From the NCBI GenBank assembly GCA_036567945.1, contig DATCTM010000120.1:1-29761 (forward strand): a stretch of 29,761 bases of DNA, read 5' to 3'. Source of the DNA: BRH-c54 sp036567945 (GTDB lineage: Bacteria; Bacteroidota; Bacteroidia; Flavobacteriales_E; Vicingaceae). Both the position numbers and the translations under genes were made by a program. A model generated the notes under the pieces. It was not told the origin of the DNA, ran no database searches, and worked only from the letters and a program-made list of their open reading frames with translations. This document shows positions 1-6,986 of this stretch, one piece after another (position 1 is the stretch's first letter; every line of letters begins with the position of its first letter).

Positions 1-406
1 CAAAAGCATCTCGGCAATGAATTACAAAAGGCAAATTATTAGCTTTAGCCAATCTGATTTGATGACGAAAAGCGGCTTGTTGTTCTTTAAAAAAAGTTTT
101 GTCCCAATATAAATCAATACCAATTTCGCCAATGGCAACAACTTGGTGTTCAGACAGCATTTTTTCTACCAGCTCTAATTCTTGTTGGTAATCAGCTTTT
201 ACCGAACAAGGGTGTAAACCCATCATGGGAAACATGTTATCAGGGTATTTTTTTACCAAAGCTAACAATGAGTTGGTGTAATCGCTGTCAATGTTGGGTA
301 AAAAAAATCGGGAAATCCCCAACTTAATGGCTTTTTGCACCACTTCATCAATATCATCCTTAAATTGCTCGGAATATAAATGGGTGTGTGTATCGGTTAA
401 AATCAT
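1..406 (-). CDS. TatD family metal-dependent hydrolase (3' part outside window)
   Basis: This is the N-terminal 135 residues of a TatD-type DNase of the amidohydrolase superfamily. The C-terminal half lies beyond the left edge. The start (M-I-L-T-D-T-H-T-H) gives the family's N-terminal metal ligands H7 and H9. The next conserved blocks follow at the usual distances: GLHP (63-66), GEIGID with metal-ligand Glu 94, and VIHCRDAF with His 130. TatD enzymes are cytoplasmic, divalent-metal-dependent nucleases or phosphodiesterases linked to DNA repair and quality control; the exact substrate here cannot be read from the sequence. The ATG lies only 4 nt from a TAnnTTTG-like box, so the mRNA may be leaderless. 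Family assignment is secure; the biological role is inferred. Confidence 0.93.
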   Translation of the reverse strand, partial: MILTDTHTHLYSEQFKDDIDEVVQKAIKLGISRFFLPNIDSDYTNSLLALVKKYPDNMFPMMGLHPCSVKADYQQELELVEKMLSEHQVVAIGEIGIDLYWDKTFFKEQQAAFRHQIRLAKANNLPFVIHCRDAF

Positions 407-418
407 ATTGCAAAAATA
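404..418 (-). promoter_or_regulatory. Possible -7 box of the TatD gene, near-leaderless
   Basis: On the minus strand TATTTTTG (418-411) matches the Bacteroidetes -7 consensus TAnnTTTG and is followed after only 4 nt by the ATG at 406. No TTG lies at the usual 17-23 nt upstream; the closest is 28 nt away (449-447). The match is to the -7 element alone, so the assignment is tentative. Confidence 0.4.
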
Positions 419-475
419 AGGCTTATGGGGTTATTTTGGATGAAATCAACAAAATTATAAACGGAGTAACGGTTT

Positions 476-583
476 GCATATGGCTTGTGGCGGTTTCGAA
501 GCACTTTTCTATCCACAGAAACCAAGGCTGGCTACGGAGCGAAAACCTTGCTGGCAGACGTTCATCCGCCATAAGCTATATGC
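476..583. repeat. Imperfect palindrome / foldback element beside a cassette-like gene
   Basis: The arms GCATATGGCTTGTGGCG (476-492) and CGCCATAAGCTATATGC (567-583) are reverse complements over 17 positions except for two sites, both of which become G-U pairs in RNA. The roughly 74-nt interior holds further short complementary pieces (GGTTTC/GAAACC, CCAAGG/CCTTG), so the whole could fold as a branched hairpin. It is noticeably richer in G+C than its surroundings. It is not coding: the frames that cross it have no family resemblance. Possible roles are a recombination site, a MITE relic or a structured RNA; the sequence does not decide between them. Confidence 0.6.
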
Positions 584-586
584 TGT

Positions 587-1069
587 GTTGTGGTGTCGTT
601 TTTTTTATTTTTCCTTCTTTACAAAGTCAGCAATTCTTTCGTTATCCTTTAGTTCTTGTCGGTCGTAATAGAAAACCGTCTCCCTCTTATAATTCAAAGT
701 CTTTGCAGCGATGTAAATTTTGTTTTTAAAGTCCTCTGGATGAATAATGAAAATCTGAAATCCTTGTTGAATCTCGAATTTCAGGTTTAATTCTTTGTTC
801 AAGGTTTCAGTCGGCAGTTCAATTACGGGTCTTTTTGTGTCGGAATGCCAGCCGTCAAAAAAGATGGAAGCGAAAAAGACGTCTTCAAAAATTATTTCAA
901 GTTCATGTGAATAGGTCAAATCTTTTCCCCCGCCTATTGAAAGTCGATTACCGTCATATTCTAGAACGTGGAAGTCAAACCATTCATTAAGTCGGATTTC
1001 GTGGTCTATTTCTGAGACGATATGTATTAATTGGTCGTTCAAGGTTGTCTGTTTTAAATGCACCACAAC
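587..1069. mobile_element. Candidate small inserted cassette bounded by GTTGTGGTG inverted repeats
   Basis: GTTGTGGTG at 587-595 is repeated in inverse orientation as CACCACAAC at 1061-1069. The two copies bracket a single unrecognised gene exactly, one of them overlapping its start codon. The left copy abuts the palindrome at 476-583. Such boundaries, together with a gene less AT-biased at third codon positions than its neighbours, suggest a transferred one-gene unit. Nine-base inverted repeats can also arise by chance and no transposase is present, so this is a hypothesis. Confidence 0.3.
605..1066 (-). CDS. Hypothetical protein, cassette-like, GTG start
   Basis: I do not recognise this 153-residue protein. 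It is soluble-looking, without signal peptide or membrane segment, acidic, rich in aromatic residues and beta-type segments (for example EIIFEDVFFASIFFDGW), and ends in a charged tail. There is no ATG anywhere in the frame before the stop. A TAA stop lies just upstream of tandem GTG codons, so GTG at 1066 or 1063 is the likely start, with TTG at codon 9 as an alternative. C-ending codons (GTC, TTC, ATC, GAC) are commoner than in the neighbouring genes, which hints at acquisition. The size and single-gene setting would fit a small accessory or immunity-type protein, but nothing in the sequence proves that. Confidence 0.6.
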   Translation of the reverse strand: MVHLKQTTLNDQLIHIVSEIDHEIRLNEWFDFHVLEYDGNRLSIGGGKDLTYSHELEIIFEDVFFASIFFDGWHSDTKRPVIELPTETLNKELNLKFEIQQGFQIFIIHPEDFKNKIYIAAKTLNYKRETVFYYDRQELKDNERIADFVKKEK

Positions 1070-1076
1070 TTATGTA

Positions 1077-1136
1077 TATATACACCTTTAGTATACATGT
1101 CTAACTAATTTTAGCTAGATATATACACCTTTTAGT
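1077..1136. repeat. Paired direct repeats TATATACACCTTTAGT
   Basis: TATATACACCTTTAGT (1077-1092) recurs as TATATACACCTTTTAGT (1120-1136), with start points 43 bp apart (about four helical turns). Both lie just upstream of the GTG start of the minus-strand hypothetical gene, where paired operator sites could sit. A regulatory role is inferred; the repeats themselves are plain to see. Confidence 0.5.
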
Positions 1137-1193
1137 TATTTATATTTTTCCCAAATATAAAAAAAATAGTTCACAAATCATCAAAGGTTTTTT

Positions 1194-1230
1194 ATCCGTG
1201 TAAATCCGTATCATCCGTGTTATCTGCGTT
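1194..1230. repeat. Short tandem ATCCGTGTN repeat
   Basis: Four near-identical 9-nt units start at 1194, 1204, 1213 and 1222 (ATCCGTGTA, ATCCGTATC, ATCCGTGTT, ATCTGCGTT). This wording is familiar to me as a dispersed intergenic repeat in many bacterial genomes. No function is evident here. Confidence 0.6.
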
Positions 1231-1264
1231 CTATTAAAATAGATTCCCGATAATTTTTCCGTTG

Positions 1265-1305
1265 CACTACAAAATTTCAGAAATGACGCTTGTAGTGGGC
1301 TTTTT
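1265..1305 (+). terminator. Stem-loop with T-run (terminator-like)
   Basis: CACTACAA (1265-1272) pairs with TTGTAGTG (1290-1297), and the loop holds the nested pair ATTTC/GAAAT. GGC and five T follow. The shape is terminator-like, but no plus-strand gene precedes it within the window, so it may instead be a leader or attenuator structure ahead of the metal operon. Confidence 0.35.
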
Positions 1306-1374
1306 ATAGCTTTTTAACATCATTTTCAGCAGATAAACAGAAAAATGGTTAAATTTGCCATGAGTTTTTTTCTC

Positions 1375-1770
1375 ATGAAAAAAGTGGCAAAACATATCAC
1401 CGGATTTTTAATGGCATTGGTAATTCTATTTGCATCTTTGCAAGTGAGTGTTTCCAAAATGACCTGTTATATTGCCAATGATACGTTTTATAGCTTAGGT
1501 GAATTTGAAGATTGTAAACCCAAATCTGATTGTGAGTTAAGCAATAAATGCTGTGATTTTGATAAAATCACGTTTGATTACAATGTAAATTCCACCGTTA
1601 ATTTTCAAGATATCAGCGTATCAAAAATTACTTTGTTAGTGGTTAATGAGCTTCCTCAAGCCGTTAAAACACCAGCTATACAACCTACTTTTCTTACTTT
1701 TTTTCATAAGCTGCCGCCACCATTAAGTGGTTACGACTTACTCAAAGTTATTCAGGTATTTAGATTATAG
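1375..1770 (+). CDS. HYC_CC_PP-like small Cys-rich exported protein
   Basis: The 131-residue product starts with MKK, has one hydrophobic N-terminal segment (residues about 8-24, signal peptide or anchor), then Cys 31, 47, 53 and a CC pair at 59-60, and a late LPPP motif. This matches the Bacteroidota family named for conserved HYC, CC and PP motifs, whose members often sit next to metal-related TonB receptors. Here the first motif reads MTCY, so the family's His is missing. Upstream in-frame ATGs at 1345 and 1360 would add a poor signal-peptide start, so I prefer 1375. It lies 70 bp before the TonB receptor gene and is probably its operon partner. Metal binding is inferred from the cysteines and context. 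Confidence 0.6.
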   Translation: MKKVAKHITGFLMALVILFASLQVSVSKMTCYIANDTFYSLGEFEDCKPKSDCELSNKCCDFDKITFDYNVNSTVNFQDISVSKITLLVVNELPQAVKTPAIQPTFLTFFHKLPPPLSGYDLLKVIQVFRL

Positions 1771-1795
1771 AATTATTACACTTGGCTGCTGCTTA

Positions 1796-1826
1796 TTGCA
1801 GTATAAATCAATAGTGTATAATTTTA
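1796..1826 (+). promoter_or_regulatory. Possible promoter of the TonB receptor gene
   Basis: TTG (1796-1798), 20 nt, then TAATTTTA (1819-1826), a 7 of 8 match to TAnnTTTG. The ATG at 1841 is 15 nt after the box. It could give the receptor its own start in addition to read-through from the gene upstream. Confidence 0.3.
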
Positions 1827-1840
1827 ATAATCTAATTTTT

Positions 1841-4039
1841 ATGAAAAATCATCTTATAATTCTTATCTGTTTGCTGTTCAATATTGCCGTAGGGTTTTCT
1901 CAAAACCTTAAAGGAAATGTATTTGAACTGCACAACGGAGAACACAAAATGCCCATACCGGGTGCTAATGTGTATTGGCTAAATGCCGATAAAGGAACGG
2001 TTACCGAAGCAGATGGAACTTTTGAAATAACAGTTCCGGAAACTTTTCCTGCTACTTTGATAGTTAGCTTTGTGGGCTACCAAGCCGATAGTATAGTTTT
2101 AAAAAGTATTCCTAATAAGCCCTTAAATATTGAGCTGAAAAGCAATGTGGATTTAAAGGAATTTGAAGTGGTTGAAAAAGAAGCTACTACCAAAATCGAT
2201 ATTGTAAATCCTTTATTGGTAGAAAAATTAAATAAACAAGAATTTGAAAAGGCGGCTTGTTGCAATATTTCTGAAAGTTTTGAAACCAACGCAACGGTTG
2301 ATGTAAACTTTACAGATGCCGTTTCCGGGACTAAAAAAATTCAAATGTTGGGTTTGGATGGTATTTATACTCAAATTCAGGCAGAGAATTTACCGTTAAT
2401 TAGAGGCTTATCGTCAGCTTATGGATTAACTTTTGTACCCGGAACTTGGGCAGAATCGATTCAAATTATTAAAGGAGCAGGTTCGGTAGTGAATGGTTAC
2501 GAATCTATTACAGGTCAGATTAATATTGAGATGCTTAAGCCTGATGATAGCGAAAATTTATTTGTGAATGTTTACGGAAACGAAAAAGGTAGGGTAGAAC
2601 TAAATATTCATGGAGCTCAAAAATTAAATGAAAAATGGAGTACAATGTCGCTTGCTCACGTTAGTAATCAGTCGGTAGAATGGGATATGAATGACGATAG
2701 TTTTTTGGATATGCCGATAAAAACGCAATATAATTTCTTTAACAGATGGAAATATCGCGGTAAAAAATTTATGTCTCAATTTGGTTTTAGAGGAGTTTAT
2801 GATGAGTTGGAAGCAGGTCAAAACCGAATTACGAATGAAAATAGGCTGTTTAAAATTGGGGTAACCACCAAACAATTTGAAGTGTTCAATAAAAATGGAT
2901 TTCTCTTTCCTGAAAAGAAATACAAGAGCATAGGTATTATTCAGAATTTTAAATACCATAGTCACCAATCGAATTATGGGGATAAAAAATTTAATGCTGA
3001 ACAAACAAGTTGGTATTTCAATTCTATTTATCAAACCATTATAGGCAATACGCACAACACGATTAAATTTGGGGGAAGTATGCAGTACGACCTGTATGAT
3101 AAAAACTACAACGATTCACTTTTTGGTAGAGAAGAAGTGGTGCCCGGAGCTTTTGCAGAATATACTTATACCGGAAATAAAAGTGCATTGGTATTGGGGG
3201 CAAGAGGAGATTACCACAATATGTATGGAGCTTTTTTTACACCAAGATTGCATTATAAATATAATTTTACGCAGCTTTCGGCATGGAGATTTTCTGTGGG
3301 GAGAGGTTTTAGAACAGCTAACCCGTTTATTGAAAGTGCTAGTGTTATGGCAAGCTCAAGAAATGTGGTAACTGAAGAATTAAATCCTGAAGTAGCTTGG
3401 AATTACGGAACGAGTTTAACTCATAATTTTGAGTTGTTTAAAAAAGAAATGACTTTTAGCACAGATTATTATTATACTGATTTTGAAAATCAGGTAGTGA
3501 TTGATATGGAAAACCCCAACGAAGTAGTGTTTTATAATTTGGATGGAAAATCGTTTTCTCATAGTTTACAAGTGGAACTTCATGTTAGAATTACTGAACA
3601 GCTGGAGTTAAGAACCGCATATAAGTTTTACGATATTCAAACCGATTATAAAAGTGGACGAAAAACAAAACCATTAGTGCCAACCAACAGAGCATTTATG
3701 AATATTGCTTATGCTACTAATTTCGATAAATGGAAGTTTGATCTTACGGGACAGTGGTTTGGGACAAGTAGGTTACCAAGTACCGAAACTAATCCGGCAG
3801 ACTATCAAATTCCGTCAAGGTCGTTATCTTATTTTATGTTTAATGGGCAAGTAACTCGAGCATTTAAGCATTTTGAAGTGTATGTTGGAGTAGAAAACTT
3901 GACTAATTTTACGCAAGACAATCCTATTATTGCGGCTAATGATCCTTTTGGCTCTAATTTTGATGCCTCTTTAATATGGGGGTCTATAAATGGTAGAATT
4001 ACCTATGCGGGAATCAGATATAAATTCAATAAACTATAA
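1841..4039 (+). CDS. TonB-dependent outer-membrane receptor (probable metal/copper system)
   Basis: This 732-residue outer-membrane active transporter begins MKNHLIILI with a signal peptide ending near GFSQ (residue 19-20). A carboxypeptidase-regulatory-like beta domain follows at about 22-110 (IPGANVYW, ADGTFEI, VSFVGYQ). The plug at about 130-255 contains an unusual AACC pair and RGLSSAYGLTFVPGTW...IIKGAGSVVNGYESITGQI. The rest is the beta barrel, ending GIRYKFNKL with the aromatic terminal strand usual for such barrels. The frame is open from 1727, but that extension has no signal sequence and overlaps the previous gene, so 1841 is the start. It lies between a Cys-rich exported protein and an HMA-domain protein (12-bp gap), which suggests uptake or sensing of a soft metal such as copper. 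The substrate is inference. Confidence 0.92.
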   Translation: MKNHLIILICLLFNIAVGFSQNLKGNVFELHNGEHKMPIPGANVYWLNADKGTVTEADGTFEITVPETFPATLIVSFVGYQADSIVLKSIPNKPLNIELKSNVDLKEFEVVEKEATTKIDIVNPLLVEKLNKQEFEKAACCNISESFETNATVDVNFTDAVSGTKKIQMLGLDGIYTQIQAENLPLIRGLSSAYGLTFVPGTWAESIQIIKGAGSVVNGYESITGQINIEMLKPDDSENLFVNVYGNEKGRVELNIHGAQKLNEKWSTMSLAHVSNQSVEWDMNDDSFLDMPIKTQYNFFNRWKYRGKKFMSQFGFRGVYDELEAGQNRITNENRLFKIGVTTKQFEVFNKNGFLFPEKKYKSIGIIQNFKYHSHQSNYGDKKFNAEQTSWYFNSIYQTIIGNTHNTIKFGGSMQYDLYDKNYNDSLFGREEVVPGAFAEYTYTGNKSALVLGARGDYHNMYGAFFTPRLHYKYNFTQLSAWRFSVGRGFRTANPFIESASVMASSRNVVTEELNPEVAWNYGTSLTHNFELFKKEMTFSTDYYYTDFENQVVIDMENPNEVVFYNLDGKSFSHSLQVELHVRITEQLELRTAYKFYDIQTDYKSGRKTKPLVPTNRAFMNIAYATNFDKWKFDLTGQWFGTSRLPSTETNPADYQIPSRSLSYFMFNGQVTRAFKHFEVYVGVENLTNFTQDNPIIAANDPFGSNFDASLIWGSINGRITYAGIRYKFNKL

Positions 4040-4051
4040 AAATTAAATCTC

Positions 4052-4402
4052 ATGAAAAATTTATTTGTACTACTATTAGTAAGTGTTTTTAGCCTTTCTG
4101 TAAATGATGTGAAGGCACAAGACAATAAAAAAACAGCAACGATAAAAATTAAAACATCAGCTCAGTGCGGTATGTGTAAGGAGCGATTGGAAAAAGCTTT
4201 TGCTTATGAAAAAGGAGTAAAAAAATCGGAACTAGATGTTGAAACAGCTGTGTTTACAATAGAATATAATCCAAAGAAAACCACTCCTGAAAAATTAAAA
4301 GAAGCAGTAACTAAAGTGGGGTATGATGCAGACGAGCTTCCGGCAAACGAAAAAGCTTATGAGCAACTTCCTGCTTGTTGCCAAAAAGGCGGACATAAAT
4401 AG
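4052..4402 (+). CDS. Secreted heavy-metal-associated (HMA) domain protein
   Basis: This 116-residue protein has a signal peptide (about 1-22, ending VKA), then a ferredoxin-like HMA domain with the metal-binding CGMC at residues 39-42 (family consensus MxCxxC; here SAQCGMC) and the GYDADE end typical of copper chaperones. It closes with ACCQKGGHK, a second Cys/His cluster. It begins 12 bp after the TonB receptor stop, so co-transcription is likely, and it probably holds the metal brought in by the receptor in the periplasm. Its TAG stop is created by the inserted element described next: without the insertion the frame would end in TAA one base on. Family is secure; the metal is inferred. Confidence 0.88.
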   Translation: MKNLFVLLLVSVFSLSVNDVKAQDNKKTATIKIKTSAQCGMCKERLEKAFAYEKGVKKSELDVETAVFTIEYNPKKTTPEKLKEAVTKVGYDADELPANEKAYEQLPACCQKGGHK

Positions 4403-4545
4403 AGTCTGTCCATAAAGTCCGATTACTTCGTTATTCTCATCTAAAAAAACCAGTCATTTACTTCAGTAAACTCCTGATTTTTAATATTTCGAAAGCCTCG
4501 TACTCGAACTTTATGACTCAGCCTCTCGACTTTATGGACAGACAC
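4402..4545. mobile_element. MITE-like element with 16-bp terminal inverted repeats and 6-bp target duplication
   Basis: GTCTGTCCATAAAGTC (4404-4419) and its exact reverse complement GACTTTATGGACAGAC (4528-4543) end a non-coding unit of about 144 bp. The hexamer TAAATA flanks both sides (4396-4401 and 4546-4551), as a target-site duplication would. The interior has a foldback (TTTACT/AGTAAA at 4457-4470, with AAAACCAG/CTGATTTTT outside it) and a partial copy of the right end (about 4504-4519). No transposase is encoded, so it would depend on an IS elsewhere. No other copy is visible in the window. Confidence 0.75.
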
Positions 4546-4558
4546 TAAATAAGGAGTA

Positions 4559-4566
4559 TATTTTTG
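4559..4566 (+). promoter_or_regulatory. Possible -7 box of the cupin gene
   Basis: TATTTTTG matches TAnnTTTG, 38 nt before the ATG at 4605. There is no TTG at the proper distance; that position falls at the right end of the MITE-like element, so the insertion may have changed this promoter. Only the -7 match is direct evidence. Confidence 0.35.
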
Positions 4567-4604
4567 TTATTTTTATAACACGAAACGTATAAAATTTTTT
4601 ACTT

Positions 4605-5003
4605 ATGAAAAGTGTTTTAATAATTATTTTGTTGTTATGTACAACTTTAGGATTTGCTCAAAAAAAGCAATCGCTAGAGATTGTTGAGCCTCAAACTACC
4701 TATGAGAATATACATGTTGAACCGATTTATGAAAATGAACACGCTTCTTATTATCTTATTTGGATAAAGCAAAGTGTAAAATCGCACAAACATGTGGAGC
4801 ATACTGAAAGTATTACTGTTATTGATGGAGCAGGAATAATGACTGTTGGCGAACAGCAATTTGAAATTAAGAAAGGTGATTTTTTCATTATCCCTAAAGA
4901 TACGTTTCACTCGTTAAAAGTAACCTCTGAAACTCCTGTAAAAGTGCTTTCTGTACAAATGCCTAAGTTTAATAAAGAAGATAGGATTTTTGAAGAAGAA
5001 TAA
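4605..5003 (+). CDS. Secreted cupin-domain protein
   Basis: The 132-residue protein has a signal peptide (1-18, ending LGFAQ) and a single small cupin beta-barrel. Cupin motif 1 is visible as H61-x-H63 with E68 and a following G; motif 2 as GDFFIIP..TFH with the fourth ligand H102. The metal site is therefore intact. Family members range from dioxygenases and isomerases to binding proteins, so the reaction cannot be named. It sits downstream of the metal operon, separated from the HMA gene by the MITE-like insertion, and may once have been its last gene. The start is set by the signal peptide. Confidence 0.8.
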   Translation: MKSVLIIILLLCTTLGFAQKKQSLEIVEPQTTYENIHVEPIYENEHASYYLIWIKQSVKSHKHVEHTESITVIDGAGIMTVGEQQFEIKKGDFFIIPKDTFHSLKVTSETPVKVLSVQMPKFNKEDRIFEEE

Positions 5004-5013
5004 TTGTTAGATA

Positions 5014-5041
5014 AATCCCCTTTCAGTAGAATAGGGGGATT
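5014..5041. terminator. Hairpin between convergent cupin and dnaG genes
   Basis: AATCCCC (5014-5020) pairs with GGGGATT (5035-5041). The right arm overlaps the dnaG stop codon. Neither side has a long T-run, so it is a weak, possibly bidirectional terminator. Confidence 0.5.
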
Positions 5042-6980
5042 ACTCTACAATAACAATCCCTAATTTATCAGAAAGTTGAGCTTTAATTTGCTCTAACAGC
5101 ATGATTTTTTGGATGATTTTTAGTTGATTTTCATCATCAACTCCTTTAAGTTCATCTTGTGTTTTTTTGATGAGGTGTTTTACTTTACAAAGTTTAAAAG
5201 CATGCACAGAGTTGATAACAGCTATTTCGAGTTGGTTGTTTTCTGTGTTTACGGTAATGTTATGTTTTCCCCAATCGTTTAATTCATATTTTGTGGAAAG
5301 TAAATCAATTGCAGTATCTTTTATGGCAGTATCTTCATGTTGAATTAACATTTGTTGAGACATTATTTTCTCATCTTTAAGATGGGTGTTGTAGAGCAAA
5401 AAAATATCTTGGTAAACAGGAGTAGTAAATTCAATTTCATCACCAAGCAAAGAATGAACGATATAAGTAACAATGGGAATTTCTCGTGTTTCTTCTTTTT
5501 CTTCTTGTATTACTTTAACTTTTATGGTTTTATCGGCATAATTAATTAGTAAACGAATAATTTCTCTTTCCCAGTTTAATAAATCTGTATTGGAAGCATC
5601 TTTTTTTTCTGTTGGAGTAAAAGATTGGTAATCTGTTTCAGTAATTATTTCTTCCGAGGAGGAAGATTGTTTTGTATATTTTTTACGGAGTATTTTATTG
5701 ATTTCGTTGATAAGTGCTTGCTCAGGGATTTCTAACAGCACACTACATTCTTTGGTATAAACCGCTCTTTTAATTTGGTCGGGAATAAGGGCAATACTAC
5801 TTACAATGTCTTTAATAAGTTCAGCTCGTTTTATAGGATCTTTACCTGATTCTTCTAGTAAAACGCTTATTTTAAACTGGATAAAATCTTGAGCTTTTTC
5901 TCCAATATATTCTTTTAACTCTTCGGTTGTAGCTTTTTTAGCATATGAATCTGGGTCTTCCCCGTCAGGAAAAAGGACCACTTTTACATTCATTCCTTCC
6001 TGCAAAATCATATCAATTCCTCTAAAAGAAGCTTTAATTCCGGCAATATCACCATCATAAAGTATGGTAATGTTTTTAGTGTAGCGACTAATTAACCTAA
6101 TTTGCCCTTCGGTAAGAGAAGTTCCGGAAGATGCCACCACATTTTCTACTCCGGTTTGAGATAAAGAAATCACATCAGTATAACCTTCTACTAAAAAACA
6201 ATTGTCCTCTTGTGTAATGCTTTTTTTGGCAAAATAAATTCCGTAAAGCACATTACTCTTATCGTAAATTTCCGATTCAGGAGAGTTAATATACTTTGCC
6301 GCTTTCTTATCGTTGGTTAATATTCTTCCACCAAAACCTAATACTCTACCAGATAGGTTATGAATTGGGAACATTACCCTGCCTTTAAACCTATCAAATT
6401 TTTTATTTTCTTTAACTATGGTTAGCCCCGATTTTTCTAAATATTTAATATCGTACCCTGCATTTTGGGCTTCATCCGTAAAGGCAGTCCATTCATCTGG
6501 ACTATAACCTAACTGAAATTTTTCTATGGTTTCGGGCGTAAAACCTCTTTCTTCAAAATAACTTAAACCTATAGCTTTGCCTTTGTTGGTATTAAGCAGT
6601 TCATTAGCAAAATATTTGGCAGCAAAATTAGAAACAATGTAAAGGCTTTCTTTTTCGTTGGCAGCCTGTATTTGAGCATCACTTTGCTCTTCTTCTTCAA
6701 CTTCAATTTGGTATTTGTCGGCTAGGTATTTAAGTGCTTCGGGATAAGTATAATGCTCGTGCTCCATTATAAAATTTACGGAGTTTCCGGCTTTGCCGCA
6801 TCCAAAACATTTATAAATTCCTTTAGCAGGAGAAACCGTAAAAGAGGGAGTCTTTTCGTTATGAAAAGGACAGTTACCTAAATAATTTGCACCTCTTTTT
6901 TTAAGAGTAACAAAATCGCCTACAACATCTTCAATAATGCAGGCGTTAAAAATTTCATCTATGGTATCCTTTGGGATCAT
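5040..6980 (-). CDS. dnaG: DNA primase
   Basis: The 646-residue replicative primase makes RNA primers at the replication fork with the DnaB helicase. The N-terminal CHC2 zinc-binding domain shows C37-P-F-H40 and C58-F-G-C61. The central RNA-polymerase core follows (GRVMFPIHN, GFGGR), then the Toprim fold with EGYTDVI and the metal-binding YDGDIAG. The C-terminal third is the poorly conserved helicase-interaction region. Length is normal for the family. It begins 6 bp after a YwqK-type lipoprotein gene, suggesting a shared transcript, and converges on the cupin gene. Confidence 0.98.
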   Translation of the reverse strand: MIPKDTIDEIFNACIIEDVVGDFVTLKKRGANYLGNCPFHNEKTPSFTVSPAKGIYKCFGCGKAGNSVNFIMEHEHYTYPEALKYLADKYQIEVEEEEQSDAQIQAANEKESLYIVSNFAAKYFANELLNTNKGKAIGLSYFEERGFTPETIEKFQLGYSPDEWTAFTDEAQNAGYDIKYLEKSGLTIVKENKKFDRFKGRVMFPIHNLSGRVLGFGGRILTNDKKAAKYINSPESEIYDKSNVLYGIYFAKKSITQEDNCFLVEGYTDVISLSQTGVENVVASSGTSLTEGQIRLISRYTKNITILYDGDIAGIKASFRGIDMILQEGMNVKVVLFPDGEDPDSYAKKATTEELKEYIGEKAQDFIQFKISVLLEESGKDPIKRAELIKDIVSSIALIPDQIKRAVYTKECSVLLEIPEQALINEINKILRKKYTKQSSSSEEIITETDYQSFTPTEKKDASNTDLLNWEREIIRLLINYADKTIKVKVIQEEKEETREIPIVTYIVHSLLGDEIEFTTPVYQDIFLLYNTHLKDEKIMSQQMLIQHEDTAIKDTAIDLLSTKYELNDWGKHNITVNTENNQLEIAVINSVHAFKLCKVKHLIKKTQDELKGVDDENQLKIIQKIMLLEQIKAQLSDKLGIVIVE

Positions 6981-6986
6981 TAAGTT

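Larger units (their letters stand above)
1067..1344. other. Intergenic stretch with repeats, no gene
   Basis: This non-coding stretch lies between the divergent hypothetical gene and the HYC_CC_PP-like gene. It contains the paired TATATACACC repeats, the ATCCGTGTN tandem and a stem-loop, all listed separately. I saw no convincing reading frame and no complete TTG/TAnnTTTG promoter. Confidence 0.6.

Noticed and set aside
476..595. Integron attC site
   Set aside because: The palindrome lacks the RYYYAAC and GTTRRRY boxes and no integrase is in the window, so only a looser cassette-like reading is kept.
388..729. Plus-strand frames of 113 and 64 codons across 388-729
   Set aside because: They cross the palindromic element and the end of an opposite-strand gene and show no family features.
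605..1066. Toxin-antitoxin pair of the unknown gene with a neighbour
   Set aside because: It stands alone between a TatD gene and an unrelated divergent operon; no second small gene overlaps or adjoins it.
1727..1840. Longer start of the TonB receptor
   Set aside because: The extra 38 residues overlap the previous gene and would bury the signal peptide.
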